Assembly: GCA_964467255.1 (NCBI GenBank)
Contig: CAYXPR010000002.1
Span: forward strand, 107,874 to 171,873
Reading direction: 5' to 3'
Source: CAYXPR01 sp964467255
GTDB taxonomy: Bacteria > Pseudomonadota > Alphaproteobacteria > Rickettsiales > RGZB01
Length of the DNA: 64,000 nt
Part shown: positions 44,118-53,196 of the stretch, piece by piece
Position numbering within the stretch: position 1 is the stretch's first letter
Layout of the letters: each line of letters begins with the position of its first letter
Translations under genes and position numbers: made by a program
Notes under the pieces: model-generated
What the model was told of the DNA's origin: nothing
Databases searched by the model: none
What the model saw: the letters and a program-made list of their open reading frames with translations, nothing else

Positions 44118-45282
44118 AATCACTTACCTTAATAGGACTATTTTTAGTTAAATACCCTTCTGCCCAATCAATCCATTCCTTTGTTTTCTGATCACTAGCT
44201 GTTTTCTTTAAGACTTCTATATAAGCCTTCATTTTTTTATATTCATCCCAAGCATTAGCTTGGTCTTTAAGTTTTTGTATTTTTCTTTGTTCTTCAATAC
44301 GCTCTTCTTTTTCTCTTTCCAGTATTTTACGTCTTTCTTCCCACTCCTTCTCTCGGCGTTCTTTTTCTGCTCTTTCAATTTTAAAGTGCTCTGCAGCAGC
44401 AACTAAGCCAACCATTATTTTATTGAGTAAATCCTCTAACCTCTGAGTTTTGCCATCTGACCAAGTTTGCTGAGTGCCTGACCATAGAAGGTTATCAATT
44501 TTGAAGAAAAGGTTTCCTGATGGAAAATAGTCATACTGTGGCGGGCGCCAAAACATTACATCGCTATACTCACTCCAGCTCATACCTGAGGAGCCATTCT
44601 TCTCATATTTCTGCTTTCTACGAAGTTTATCTTTTTCTATATCTGATAATTGATGCGGTTCACGTGCTGGCTTTTCTTCTATATGTACATGAATTTTTTC
44701 TCCATGCACCTGAAAAACAGTAATAAATTTATTTTGAACTTCTTTTAAAACGATCGAAAAGCCTCTATTCTCTGCAGCTCTAATAATGGCATCAAAAATA
44801 CGCAAAGCTCTGTTTAGGCTGTTTTTACAAACCCTAATATCAAGATGTCTATTGGAATTAGGAAGTAGAACTCCAAAAGAATGGGGCTTACTATTCTTAA
44901 ATCGCTTTTCTGTAATAGCTGTAAGCTTGTGGCAATCAGTTAAATCGTTGGAAACCTTAATTTGATTTTCAGGCAAAAACTCATTTGCTTCTGCTTTTAT
45001 GATGACAGTGGAAATGGGTTTTATTTCCTTTCTTAATTTACTTAGCAGCACTACTTGCTGGCATTTCTCGCTTGCTTTCTTAAGGTTAGGACGCTTAACT
45101 TTAATTCCATGCTGTACCTTTGCCCAATATCCAAGCCAAGGCTTCTCAATTTCCATTTTCTTACAGATTTTAGCCAACCCAACATCTGAAATATTATATT
45201 TCTTAGCCAATTTAGTCATTGGCTCCTGCCAGACCTGTTCGTAAAGCTCTTCTCGGGTTATTTTGATATAGTTTTGTTCCAT
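44095..45282 (-). CDS. HTH plus coiled-coil protein of genomic islands
   Basis: A 395-residue protein. The N-terminus (ITREELYEQVWQEPMTKLAKKYNISDVGLAKICKKMEI, then GYWAKV) is an HTH-like module I recognise from a widespread, unnamed island family. A middle domain follows (about 120-290). Residues 300-355 form a strong charged coiled coil (AEKERREKEWEERRKILEREK). It is translated just before the HEPN-like gene, overlapping it by 23 bases. It could be the sensor, antidote or DNA-binding partner of that protein; the function is unknown. Confidence 0.75.
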   Translation of the reverse strand: MEQNYIKITREELYEQVWQEPMTKLAKKYNISDVGLAKICKKMEIEKPWLGYWAKVQHGIKVKRPNLKKASEKCQQVVLLSKLRKEIKPISTVIIKAEANEFLPENQIKVSNDLTDCHKLTAITEKRFKNSKPHSFGVLLPNSNRHLDIRVCKNSLNRALRIFDAIIRAAENRGFSIVLKEVQNKFITVFQVHGEKIHVHIEEKPAREPHQLSDIEKDKLRRKQKYEKNGSSGMSWSEYSDVMFWRPPQYDYFPSGNLFFKIDNLLWSGTQQTWSDGKTQRLEDLLNKIMVGLVAAAEHFKIERAEKERREKEWEERRKILEREKEERIEEQRKIQKLKDQANAWDEYKKMKAYIEVLKKTASDQKTKEWIDWAEGYLTKNSPIKVSDYEEGRDY

Positions 45283-45298
45283 AATTAGGCTGTGCTTA

Positions 45299-46536
45299 TT
45301 ATGTCAAAGGCTGTGTCAAACCAACTGCATCATATATTGAATCAAAAAATGGTTTTAGTATTTCTTCTACTGGAGTTTCCAGGTTATCAATTAAAATTTC
45401 CTTGGTGATAGCTGAATCCAGGATAGGAGAACTATATTCATTATTTAGAAGGGCAAGGCAATACCCCTCAATATTTACAATTCCTGCTATAATAATTAGT
45501 GGAGGATTTAATTGAAGTTTATCTGAAGAAAAGGCAATGTATTCCTTTAACGCTTTTATAAATATATCCTTTACTAATCTCGTGGGAATCACCATGTAGT
45601 TAGAGCCCACTCTCTGTTGAGCGTTTGCCGCAGCTTGAGATAATATAGAAGTCTCAACACCCCAAATTTCTTTATTAAGGTGAAGTTGTGAAATTGCTCC
45701 TATTAACGCCTCATCTGTCGGATGTCGTGCTAACTTACACACACCAAGCCTATTTGTGGCAATATTCCAGCTTTCATATCTTGAAGAACCTAATGGAGAA
45801 ATACCTTCACCAGTGATTTTTTCTAATGCCTGACTTTTACTAATGGCTTCAACCGCATTTTTAGGCATAAGGCGAAGAAACATTTTTGGAGTTTCAGGAA
45901 ATCTCTGTTGAACAGTTTCATTACCTCTCACCATAGGAAATTGTTGGTTAACCTCAATAAAAGTAGCCCCGTGATCAAAAGAAGGTTTGCGTTCAAAAGG
46001 TGGGGTCTGGACTGGTTCAGGAACCGCTCTATTCTCTAATATAGCTGTTATTGCAACTTTAAATGCCGATGATAGCTCATCTCGAGCAGCTCTCTTCGCT
46101 GAACTGTCTGCGTCAGGTGGTAGATTATAACTTAAAGGAAATCTTCTATGCCTCATATCAAAAGGTAAAACATCGGGTTCTCCATAATGCTTGTTCATTA
46201 CAGCAATAATTTTTTCTGCTCCAGAAGCTTTAAGCGCATAGCCATACTCAATCATCACATTGGGGTTAGNNNNNNNNNNCATGGTCGTTGTTCTGAGTCA
46301 GTAACAAAAGTAACATCCGGAATAAAAACATCACAATTCTCAATTTTTTGTAAAATTGTATCTACAATATCCGGTGAGCCAGGAACATTCTGAGTATCGT
46401 GATCAAGCCTTACCGCATCTTCAATATCAGCCCCAGCATTCAAAGATTCTACCGCATCTTCCAATGCCAGTTTTATAAGGCCACGGTTTATATTATTTGG
46501 GCGATCACTCTGCCATGAATAAAAAATTATGGGCAT
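45299..46536 (-). CDS. TIR-like effector protein, interrupted by an assembly gap
   Basis: Two pieces on the minus strand flank the N-run and read as one protein. Upstream is the N-terminus MPIIFYSWQSDRPNNINR with PGSPDIVDTILQKIENCDVFIPDV. Downstream it continues NPNVMIEYGYALKASGAEKIIAVMN. Together they form a TIR-like/flavodoxin-type domain, in which the Glu of NVMIEYGY takes the place of the catalytic Glu of NAD-cleaving TIR domains. A C-terminal domain of about 250 residues is unrecognised. With ten N the two frames do not match, but a gap of 2, 5, 8 or 11 bases would restore one frame. It ends 17 bases upstream of the HTH gene start and is probably co-transcribed with it. Confidence 0.7.
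46270..46279. other. Assembly gap (10 N)
   Basis: Ten consecutive N lie inside the TIR-like gene. The round number suggests a scaffold placeholder, not a measured length. Both sides encode parts of the same protein, so the join itself appears correct. Confidence 0.98.
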
Positions 46537-46933
46537 TTAATGTCAATTCTCTCTTCTAATAGTTTATTTGAATATATTAAGATCTTATCTTACTAAAATT
46601 TCCTTACAATCGTGAATATAATATTGCTTATTTCCGTATAATTCCCTGATATGAGTTTTAGGGAATTTTGGTTAGAAGTAGCTGAAGACTGCAGTTAGAA
46701 ATTGCCAAAATCTATCAAATAGGTCCAAATTCGCTGTTATTTTTAAAAAATACGCTAAAAAATGCCATTATCAGCGAATTCAGGATACTGAGACAGGGTT
46801 GTTCGACTTCATCTTGCACCCCAAGGCAGTATTCGAACGCAGAATTGCACTGGTATACTCAGACTGAATTGATATAATTCGCTCTTACACAGCCATTAAA
46901 AATAAAAAATAACTACTTAGATATAATCAGCAT
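46537..46933. other. AT-rich intergenic region, right part of island
   Basis: About 400 bases with no convincing gene. A perfect inverted repeat AATTCCCT/AGGGAATT with a 12-base loop lies at 46,640-46,667. The stretch 46,796-46,840 is less AT-rich than its surroundings and contains TTCGAC and CACCCCA, faintly tRNA-like, but it does not fold as a tRNA by eye. The promoter of the TIR-like gene must lie here on the minus strand. Confidence 0.5.
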
Positions 46934-46965
46934 AAAAAAAGCCGGGAGTTACCCCGGCTTTTTTC
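46934..46965 (-). terminator. Rho-independent terminator of the secreted-protein gene
   Basis: AGCCGGG and CCCGGCT pair around a six-base loop, flanked by seven A on the left (T-run on the minus strand) and six T on the right. It lies 14 bases beyond the stop of the minus-strand gene at 46,980 and could also stop transcripts from the left. Confidence 0.88.
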
Positions 46966-46979
46966 TTTCTAAAAATTAT

Positions 46980-47948
46980 TTATAGCTGTTCATAAATTGT
47001 GTTATTAGGGCAGCTTGCTGCTATACATATATTAACCCTTGAAGGAATCAGATTCTCTAGCTGAGCACCGTTCTGTTCCTGCACTTCCTTAGGCTGAATA
47101 GTTTCAAAACCAACCATGTAAATTATTCCTTCATAGTTCGCAAGATTAATGCCTCTTAAACCAGAAATCATATATCTGGTATAACCAGGGTTGCCAGCAC
47201 CAAGATTTTCAGAGAACACTAAATTTACTGGGCCAAGTGCTACCTGAGCATTAGCCTCACTCAAAAAGAAAGACTCCAGTGACCTCATAAAATCTTTTGC
47301 TGATGCGAACATAGTTTTTTCCTTCATTGGCATCGCCGCAAAACTACAACCTGCATAAGGAGCAAAACCTGAAATTTTCTGTTTCACATCAATCGTTGTG
47401 CCCCCCGGAGTTGCGAATGAGAACTCACTAAGTTTTATAGCACCTGGTGGAACAGAACCAGGAAGCACAGCAAGCTGGCATTCACCTCCGCTACCACCAC
47501 CTGGGCCTGTTGTTGGGCCTGGAGAACCTGGCCTTTGTGTTGTAGTAGGGAATTTACTTGGTACATTGGTGCTACTTCCATAAATATCCATTGTTGATAT
47601 TGTCCCTGGTTTTGGTGACATAACTGGCGGAGCAACTGTTATCATATTAGGAACAGGTCCGGGATTAGGTGCCATAATAGAAACACTAGGAACAGTAATA
47701 GTTTGCGGAACTCTTACCGTTGATGTCGGGGCTACCGAAGCCGGAACTCTTTGAGTAGTTGGCACAGCCACATTAACTCTAGGCGCATTTACATTAATTC
47801 TAGAGTCATTAACCACATTTCTATTATTTTTCTGTGCGTTTCTATTATTTACCTGTGCCGCACTTTCTTCTGCAAAAGTAAGTACTGAAGCAGCGCATAA
47901 AGCTGTAGCACACATTAGAATTTTAAAGTTTTTGTTTGAAAATTTCAT
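46980..47948 (-). CDS. Secreted Asn/Pro-rich protein of unknown function
   Basis: A 322-residue protein with a clear signal peptide (FKILMCATALCAASVLTFAEESAA). Residues 30-155 are low-complexity, rich in Asn, Val, Pro and Thr, with repeated short units (NNRN, then PxxSTV-like). A Gly stretch (GPGGGSGGE) leads to a C-terminal domain of about 165 residues with four Cys that could form disulfides. No family is recognised. The terminator after it and a long AT-rich leader before it indicate a single-gene unit. Confidence 0.75.
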   Translation of the reverse strand: MKFSNKNFKILMCATALCAASVLTFAEESAAQVNNRNAQKNNRNVVNDSRINVNAPRVNVAVPTTQRVPASVAPTSTVRVPQTITVPSVSIMAPNPGPVPNMITVAPPVMSPKPGTISTMDIYGSSTNVPSKFPTTTQRPGSPGPTTGPGGGSGGECQLAVLPGSVPPGAIKLSEFSFATPGGTTIDVKQKISGFAPYAGCSFAAMPMKEKTMFASAKDFMRSLESFFLSEANAQVALGPVNLVFSENLGAGNPGYTRYMISGLRGINLANYEGIIYMVGFETIQPKEVQEQNGAQLENLIPSRVNICIAASCPNNTIYEQL

Positions 47949-48071
47949 AATTTTACCTCTGTTCTAACCTTACACGATTGTATTACACAACTTATTAACA
48001 ATTAGTTAATTTTACTAAAATTTTATCTATTTTTATTTGCTGCAATATCAATATCTTAATTGACGTTAATA

Positions 48072-48587
48072 TTACTTAACAGAGGTCTTTTTCTCAATTT
48101 CCAGCAAAACTTTTTTTCTATCTATTCCCCATCGATATCCGGCAAGTTCACCAGTCTGGCGTATAACCCGGTGGCAGGGAATGAGAATTGAAACATTATT
48201 GCTGGCGCATGCTGTTGCCACTGCCCTCACCGCTTTTGGCTTGCCAATACTATCAGCAACCTCAGTATATGATCTTGTACTACCAGCAGGAATTGATTGC
48301 AGATATTTCCATACCTTAGCCTGAAATTCTGTACCCTTTACATCAACCGGAATATTAAATTTACTCTTATTGCCACTAAGATAATCCAGTATAGATTTTA
48401 TCCATATATCAAACTGTTTATCAGATTTTTGCACCGGGCTTATCTGTTCATTCTTATATTCAGATTTTAACTGTTTGATAAGCTGATCTTTAGTTTCAGC
48501 AAAACTTATAAAACATACACCATCTTCTGTAGCTGCAAGCATCATTTCACCAATCGGGGTACTGGCAGTTTTATATGTTATTTCCAT
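48072..48587 (-). CDS. ogt: Methylated-DNA-protein cysteine methyltransferase
   Basis: A suicide repair protein that removes methyl groups from O6-alkylguanine. The 171-residue protein has the N-terminal RNase H-like domain and the C-terminal active-site motif IPCHRVI near residue 140, with the preceding RAVATACASNN helix of the DNA-binding wing. There is no Ada regulatory domain. It starts eight bases after the MFS gene and may be expressed with it. Confidence 0.95.
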   Translation of the reverse strand: MEITYKTASTPIGEMMLAATEDGVCFISFAETKDQLIKQLKSEYKNEQISPVQKSDKQFDIWIKSILDYLSGNKSKFNIPVDVKGTEFQAKVWKYLQSIPAGSTRSYTEVADSIGKPKAVRAVATACASNNVSILIPCHRVIRQTGELAGYRWGIDRKKVLLEIEKKTSVK

Positions 48588-48595
48588 ATTTCCTC

Positions 48596-49837
48596 TTATT
48601 TTTTTGTATCTTTGAAAAAATATAGCGCTACCAGAGTTATTAAAGCGCAGACCATTACATAAAACGCTGGCGCGTCATTTATTGCGGTCTCTTCAATAAG
48701 CCATATTGCAACTATTGGCGTTGTCCCGCCAAAGAATGCAGCAGCAAAATTATAAGAAAGGGCCATCCCTGTATAACGTACTCTTGTAGGAAATAAATCC
48801 ACCAAAACTGTTGGAACCGGGCCAAAAAATAGACCTATGAAAATCGCAAACATAAGCTGACCGATCAGTGGATATATAAATCCAGGGTATGAAAGCAGAA
48901 CAAAGCATGGATACACGGTAAGCAGGATTCCTATAGATGATAAAACAAGAATTTTCTTTCTGCCTATCTTATCAGAAAGTATCGCAGATACTGGAATAAG
49001 AAACGTCAGCACCACCATGCTCACTGTATTTATAAACAAGGCCTTGCTGATTTCATAACCGATAATTTTCGTCATAAATGTATTTATAAAAACCGAGAGG
49101 GTATAAAAAGGAACTGTAACAGTAAGGTATATTCCTGTTGCCATAATAAGGTGGGGAATATGTTTCCTGAATGATTTTGCCAAAGGGTCAGATGTTAACG
49201 CCCCACTTTCTTTTGCTTGCTTATATTCAGGGCTTTCAGGAAGATTGAACCTTATATATAGCCCCACAACACCAATAAAAACACCAAGGACAAAAGGAAG
49301 TCTCCATCCCCAGCTTTCAAAATCCTGTACTGGCATAATTTGTGAAAAAAGTGTGCCAACAAATGAGCCCATAAGTATTCCTATGCATGCACTGAAAAAA
49401 CTTGAACTTGCAGCTATAGAGCGATAACGCCCTTTTGCATGCTCAGTAACAAAAACCATAGAACCGCTGAATTCTCCACCAAGTGAAAGTCCTTGGAGAA
49501 GCCTTATAAATGTAAGAAGTATGGGGGCTGCAATGCCAATTTTTTCATATGTTGGGAGAATACAAACCAGCGCTGTTGATATGGCCATCAATATTATGGA
49601 CGATGTAAGGGCTGATTTTCTGCCAAAACTATCACCTATATAACCAAAAATAACGGCTCCCACTGGCCGCATAAGAAAGCCGGCGGCAAAAACCCCAAAA
49701 GTCGCCAAAAGTGATGTATACTGATTTTCAGTTGGAAAAAATAGCTTGCTTATAATTACCGCAAAATGACCATATAGGGCATAATCGTACCATTCTAGAG
49801 CATTACCGACCATTCCTGAAATAATAACTTTCTTCAT
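48596..49837 (-). CDS. MFS transporter, metabolite:H+ symporter family
   Basis: A 413-residue protein with 12 predicted TM segments. Signatures of the MHS (ProP/KgtP-like) branch are visible: GNALEWYDYALYG at the N-terminus, GDSFGRKSAL between TM2 and TM3, LQGLSLGGEFSG in TM4 and GWRLPFVLG in TM6. Members move osmolytes, dicarboxylates or citrate with protons; the substrate here cannot be read from sequence. Confidence 0.92.
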   Translation of the reverse strand: MKKVIISGMVGNALEWYDYALYGHFAVIISKLFFPTENQYTSLLATFGVFAAGFLMRPVGAVIFGYIGDSFGRKSALTSSIILMAISTALVCILPTYEKIGIAAPILLTFIRLLQGLSLGGEFSGSMVFVTEHAKGRYRSIAASSSFFSACIGILMGSFVGTLFSQIMPVQDFESWGWRLPFVLGVFIGVVGLYIRFNLPESPEYKQAKESGALTSDPLAKSFRKHIPHLIMATGIYLTVTVPFYTLSVFINTFMTKIIGYEISKALFINTVSMVVLTFLIPVSAILSDKIGRKKILVLSSIGILLTVYPCFVLLSYPGFIYPLIGQLMFAIFIGLFFGPVPTVLVDLFPTRVRYTGMALSYNFAAAFFGGTTPIVAIWLIEETAINDAPAFYVMVCALITLVALYFFKDTKK

Positions 49838-49859
49838 TTTTTATATTTCAATCAAATTC

Positions 49860-51371
49860 TTACTTGCCTTTGTCTGGTACAAATAAAATGTTAGGAAATA
49901 AAGCTCCTCTTTTTTCTACAAAATAATACTCTTCATCATGAAAATATCCTGCCTTTTTATAGTATGGAGTCATAAAAGGAAAGAATTCCTCATTGGATAT
50001 TATTATTTTACTGAACTTTTTCTTTCTTATCTTTGAGAAAAGTTCATAATTAATTTCGTTAAGAACATATTCTCTGCCTTTTAGATCTGCCCTCATTAAA
50101 TCTGCCAATGCCATTTCCAGTCCATAGGTTTTTTTTGTATATTTATTTAGAGCAAACCTTATTTCTGGAACCAATACGTTTCCTTTCTGTTTACTGATTT
50201 TCTTTAAATAATTCTGCATTGCAATTTCATTTCTTTCATTTGGAATTAGTAGCCTTGGGTCATACAAAAGCAAATAAAATTGAATTATTACAGCTAATAA
50301 AAAAGTTATTTTCAATTTATTGTTATCGATGAATTTATATCCTAGAAATACGGCTAATGAGATTGCCAAATATGGTGGTATTAAAGTGTTTATGTAGCCA
50401 CCATCATGTAATCTTGAAAAATATCCTAGAATAATCATTGAAGCCAGAAAAGAAGCATAAAAATATCTGGCTTTGTGTTTTTTCGCGAAGAAAAACAAAC
50501 AACTGGAAATAGCCAGAAATACAATTGGCATTTTTAGGAAAATATCCTTATACCAAAAATCCAATATAGCATCTTTAAGTATGGGGTGTCTAAAGGCCAG
50601 CTCAAATATAAAAAAGAATGCCCATAAGTTTTTTGGTGATGCCAGTACTAAAATAAATACTCCCAGCAAAAACAAGAATGTTATTAAGCTAAGTGATATT
50701 GTAAGGGGTTCAACCCTTCTAATCTTAATAAAGGTTAAAGTGCTTACAGTGATAACAACCGGTATTATAGCCATTTGTTTTGTTAAAAACGCCAGGAAAA
50801 AAATTATACCGGAAAATATCATTAAAAAATGATTCTGATAAAAACGGATTATATATAGCCCTGCTATAAGAAGAAAAAGAAAAAGGCTATCAACTCTTGC
50901 AAGATCAAACCATCTGGCTGAAATCTGATATGTCGCAAAAAATAACCCCGTACCAGCTATAATAATTGGATATTTGAAATTTTCTTTCTTCAGCCATAAA
51001 AAAATTATTATGCCCACTCCAGAAATGGATAGAACGGAAACAAGTCTTGCAAGAAAAAAGCTAAGACCAAATATTTTGGAAAGAAAGCCGACTACATAAA
51101 AATATAATGGGGCATATATGTAAGGAATATACTTTGCAGTAGGCTTCGTATATATGGGCAAGCCTTCGTTAACCCTGCTTGCAACATCAAGCATACCGCC
51201 CTCAATCCATTCAATTAGGTGCGGCGCTGTTATTGATTTTAATGCAACATAATAGAAAGCCGCTATAAACCAAACACCCGCAAGCCCAGCTAAATACTCA
51301 AGCGTTAGAGATGCAACTTTCAGATATCTTTCAGGCTTTCTCTTTTTTTGTTTTTTCTTGTTTTTTTTCAT
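49860..51371 (-). CDS. ArnT-like membrane glycosyltransferase
   Basis: A polytopic protein of about 503 residues: a Lys-rich cytoplasmic start, many TM segments, and the first periplasmic loop with WIEGGMLDVASRVNEGLPIYTKPTAKYIPYIYAPLYFY. The loop carries an acidic residue after TM1 and an aromatic/Pro-rich stretch as in GT-C (ArnT/PMT/GT39-87) enzymes that use lipid-linked sugars. The target (lipid A, protein or wall polymer) is unknown. The ATG at 51,371 is preferred to a TTG eight codons upstream. Confidence 0.75.
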   Translation of the reverse strand: MKKNKKKQKKRKPERYLKVASLTLEYLAGLAGVWFIAAFYYVALKSITAPHLIEWIEGGMLDVASRVNEGLPIYTKPTAKYIPYIYAPLYFYVVGFLSKIFGLSFFLARLVSVLSISGVGIIIFLWLKKENFKYPIIIAGTGLFFATYQISARWFDLARVDSLFLFLLIAGLYIIRFYQNHFLMIFSGIIFFLAFLTKQMAIIPVVITVSTLTFIKIRRVEPLTISLSLITFLFLLGVFILVLASPKNLWAFFFIFELAFRHPILKDAILDFWYKDIFLKMPIVFLAISSCLFFFAKKHKARYFYASFLASMIILGYFSRLHDGGYINTLIPPYLAISLAVFLGYKFIDNNKLKITFLLAVIIQFYLLLYDPRLLIPNERNEIAMQNYLKKISKQKGNVLVPEIRFALNKYTKKTYGLEMALADLMRADLKGREYVLNEINYELFSKIRKKKFSKIIISNEEFFPFMTPYYKKAGYFHDEEYYFVEKRGALFPNILFVPDKGK

Positions 51372-51433
51372 GGGCAGAAAGATATATATAAACAATTCTT
51401 TCTAGGCAAGAAAATATAAAAAATTAAAAATAA

Positions 51434-51466
51434 AAGAGGGGTGTGTGTTGCGCCCACACCCCTCTT
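51434..51466 (-). terminator. Rho-independent terminator of the porin gene
   Basis: A perfect 12-base-pair stem (51,434-51,445 with 51,455-51,466) and nine-base loop lie 24 bases beyond the porin stop on the minus strand, followed there by a T-rich tract. Confidence 0.9.
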
Positions 51467-51489
51467 AATTTCTAGATTAAGTTACTTAA

Positions 51490-52896
51490 CTAGAAATCCA
51501 CCTGCGCTCTCATAGTAAATACATCCGGGTCATCGTTACTTACCGTCGCACTGTTATCAGTATCAACCATTATGTAATCAGCAATAAAGCGGAAATATTC
51601 ATTAGGATACCAATTTAGGCCAATGGTATTGTTCTTCATCCTGCCACCAGAGAGAGTGCTGTCATTAAGATCAAGATTGCTATGACGTGCAGCTACTTCC
51701 CAGGCACCAAGACCGCCATCTTTTAGACTGAAGTTGCTTTTTGGCTTGGTTTTACCAAATATACCTTTTGCAGCATCATAATTACGTGTTTCTCCGGTCA
51801 GGAAATATGAAGCTTGAGTATACCAGCCGTTATAGCTTAAATCTGCAAGCCCGTTCTGGCGATTTACATCAGCCATCACATATTCACCTTGTACTGAAAG
51901 TGAATTCCAGACCCCGGCAGCTTCAAGACCAAATAGGTTTGTGCTATCTACATTCTTAATTGTTCCAGTGCTTACTGATTTAATGCTAGCCAGATTTGTT
52001 TCTGCACGTGATTCAAATTTTGCAGAATCGGCTGGCGCATCAGGAGTACGGTGGCTGGCTGCAGCACCTAAGTGTATGCTCATATCTTTTTCTGCAATTG
52101 GTGCAAAATGTGCCCGTGCTGTTATTGCTGTGCCTTCATCGTCTGTAGCAGCGTTACTTGAATTTCCACGGAATGTGCCTAAAGTAGCTGACCAGTTGTC
52201 TCCATTGGTAGATGCAGCAAAACCTATATTTCTGCTCGGAGCAAATGCAGCAAGAGAGGCTCTCTCTATAAACGTTGTATAACGTCCGCTGGTAAGTGTT
52301 TCAAGGCTGAATGGCTCTTTAAATTGCCCTGCAGTTAACTTTACAGGCTTGAGCCCTGAATACGAAACAAACGCATCTGTAACTTTGCTCGAATTATTAG
52401 CAAAGTCATTTTCAAATTTATAGCCCCAATCATCAAGTATTGTACCTTCAACGTTTATACGTGCACGGCGAAGTGTGGTGCCATCCGGATGATCATTCTT
52501 ATCATCACTGAAAAAAGCAACATCTTCTTGTACATAACCACCTAAAGCAAATTTAAATTTGCCATCAGTTGTTTCAAATTTAGGTGCTGGATTTAAGTAA
52601 ACCCTGGCTTCACTTCCTTTGCTACCACTAGACGATTTTTTTGTTGGTGTAGAAGCCGATTGAACAGGTTCAGCATGAGCTTCATCAACAATGATATTTG
52701 ATGCTTTTCCAGCCAGTTTTTTAGCTTTTAAAGGAACAGAGGTTCTTTCTTCAAGGAGTTTTTCCAGCTTTGCAATTTTTGCTTCTAAAGCATCAACTTT
52801 TTGTTGCAGATTTTGAGCTTCAGCATGTGCGTTAGAAACGCTGGATAAAGCCAGAAAACCAGCAGCTATTGTAGTGGTTAAAAGAAACTTTCTCAT
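51490..52896 (-). CDS. OprP/OprO-like outer-membrane porin
   Basis: A 468-residue precursor with a signal peptide (LLTTTIAAGFLALSSVSNAHA), then a short trimerisation coiled coil (LQQKVDALEAKIAKLEKLLEE), a linker, and a beta-barrel (about 105-468). Typical pieces are LRRARINVEGTILDDWGYKFENDFAN and GQFKEPFSLETLTSGRYTTFIERA, which are hallmarks of the phosphate-selective porin O/P family. The last residue is Phe, as required for BamA recognition. The real substrate may be phosphate or another anion. Confidence 0.9.
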   Translation of the reverse strand: MRKFLLTTTIAAGFLALSSVSNAHAEAQNLQQKVDALEAKIAKLEKLLEERTSVPLKAKKLAGKASNIIVDEAHAEPVQSASTPTKKSSSGSKGSEARVYLNPAPKFETTDGKFKFALGGYVQEDVAFFSDDKNDHPDGTTLRRARINVEGTILDDWGYKFENDFANNSSKVTDAFVSYSGLKPVKLTAGQFKEPFSLETLTSGRYTTFIERASLAAFAPSRNIGFAASTNGDNWSATLGTFRGNSSNAATDDEGTAITARAHFAPIAEKDMSIHLGAAASHRTPDAPADSAKFESRAETNLASIKSVSTGTIKNVDSTNLFGLEAAGVWNSLSVQGEYVMADVNRQNGLADLSYNGWYTQASYFLTGETRNYDAAKGIFGKTKPKSNFSLKDGGLGAWEVAARHSNLDLNDSTLSGGRMKNNTIGLNWYPNEYFRFIADYIMVDTDNSATVSNDDPDVFTMRAQVDF

Positions 52897-53081
52897 GTTA
52901 CCTCCTTGATTGATAACGATAATTTTAGAATATTGGTATTATGGAAGCAATAGATATATGTATTTGAATAATATGTCAATTAATTATATAAAATATATAT
53001 ACTATTATTTCTATAGAAGAAATAGAGATAAGTAATAATAAAGTCAACAACAAATTCTAATTAGCTGGATTTTATTGTTGG

Positions 53082-53110
53082 TTTACACTATCAGTCTTTA
53101 CTTCTATTTT
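53082..53110 (+). promoter_or_regulatory. Candidate promoter of tRNA-Thr
   Basis: TTTACA (53,082-53,087) and TATTTT (53,105-53,110) are 17 bases apart and end ten bases before the mature tRNA. The match is moderate. Confidence 0.35.
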
Positions 53111-53119
53111 TTAGTAAGT

Positions 53120-53194
53120 GCCGAAGTAGCACAGGGGTAGTGCAACTGATTCGTAATCAGTAGGTCGGAGGTTCAAATCCTCTCTTCGGCACCA
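53120..53194 (+). tRNA. tRNA-Thr (anticodon CGT)
   Basis: Acceptor arms GCCGAAG and CTTCGGC pair perfectly, the anticodon stem ACTGA/TCAGT frames the loop TTCGTAA, and the T arm has GGTTCAAATCC. Discriminator A and encoded CCA end at 53,194. A CGT tRNA-Thr is normally a single-copy accessory decoder of ACG. Confidence 0.97.
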
Positions 53195-53196
53195 TC

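Noticed and set aside
46796..46850. Possible attR or degraded tRNA-Gln remnant (TTCGAC ... CACCCCA)
   Set aside because: The resemblance to the tRNA-Gln 3' end is limited to two short blocks with different spacing, and no cloverleaf can be drawn. It does not support an attachment site.
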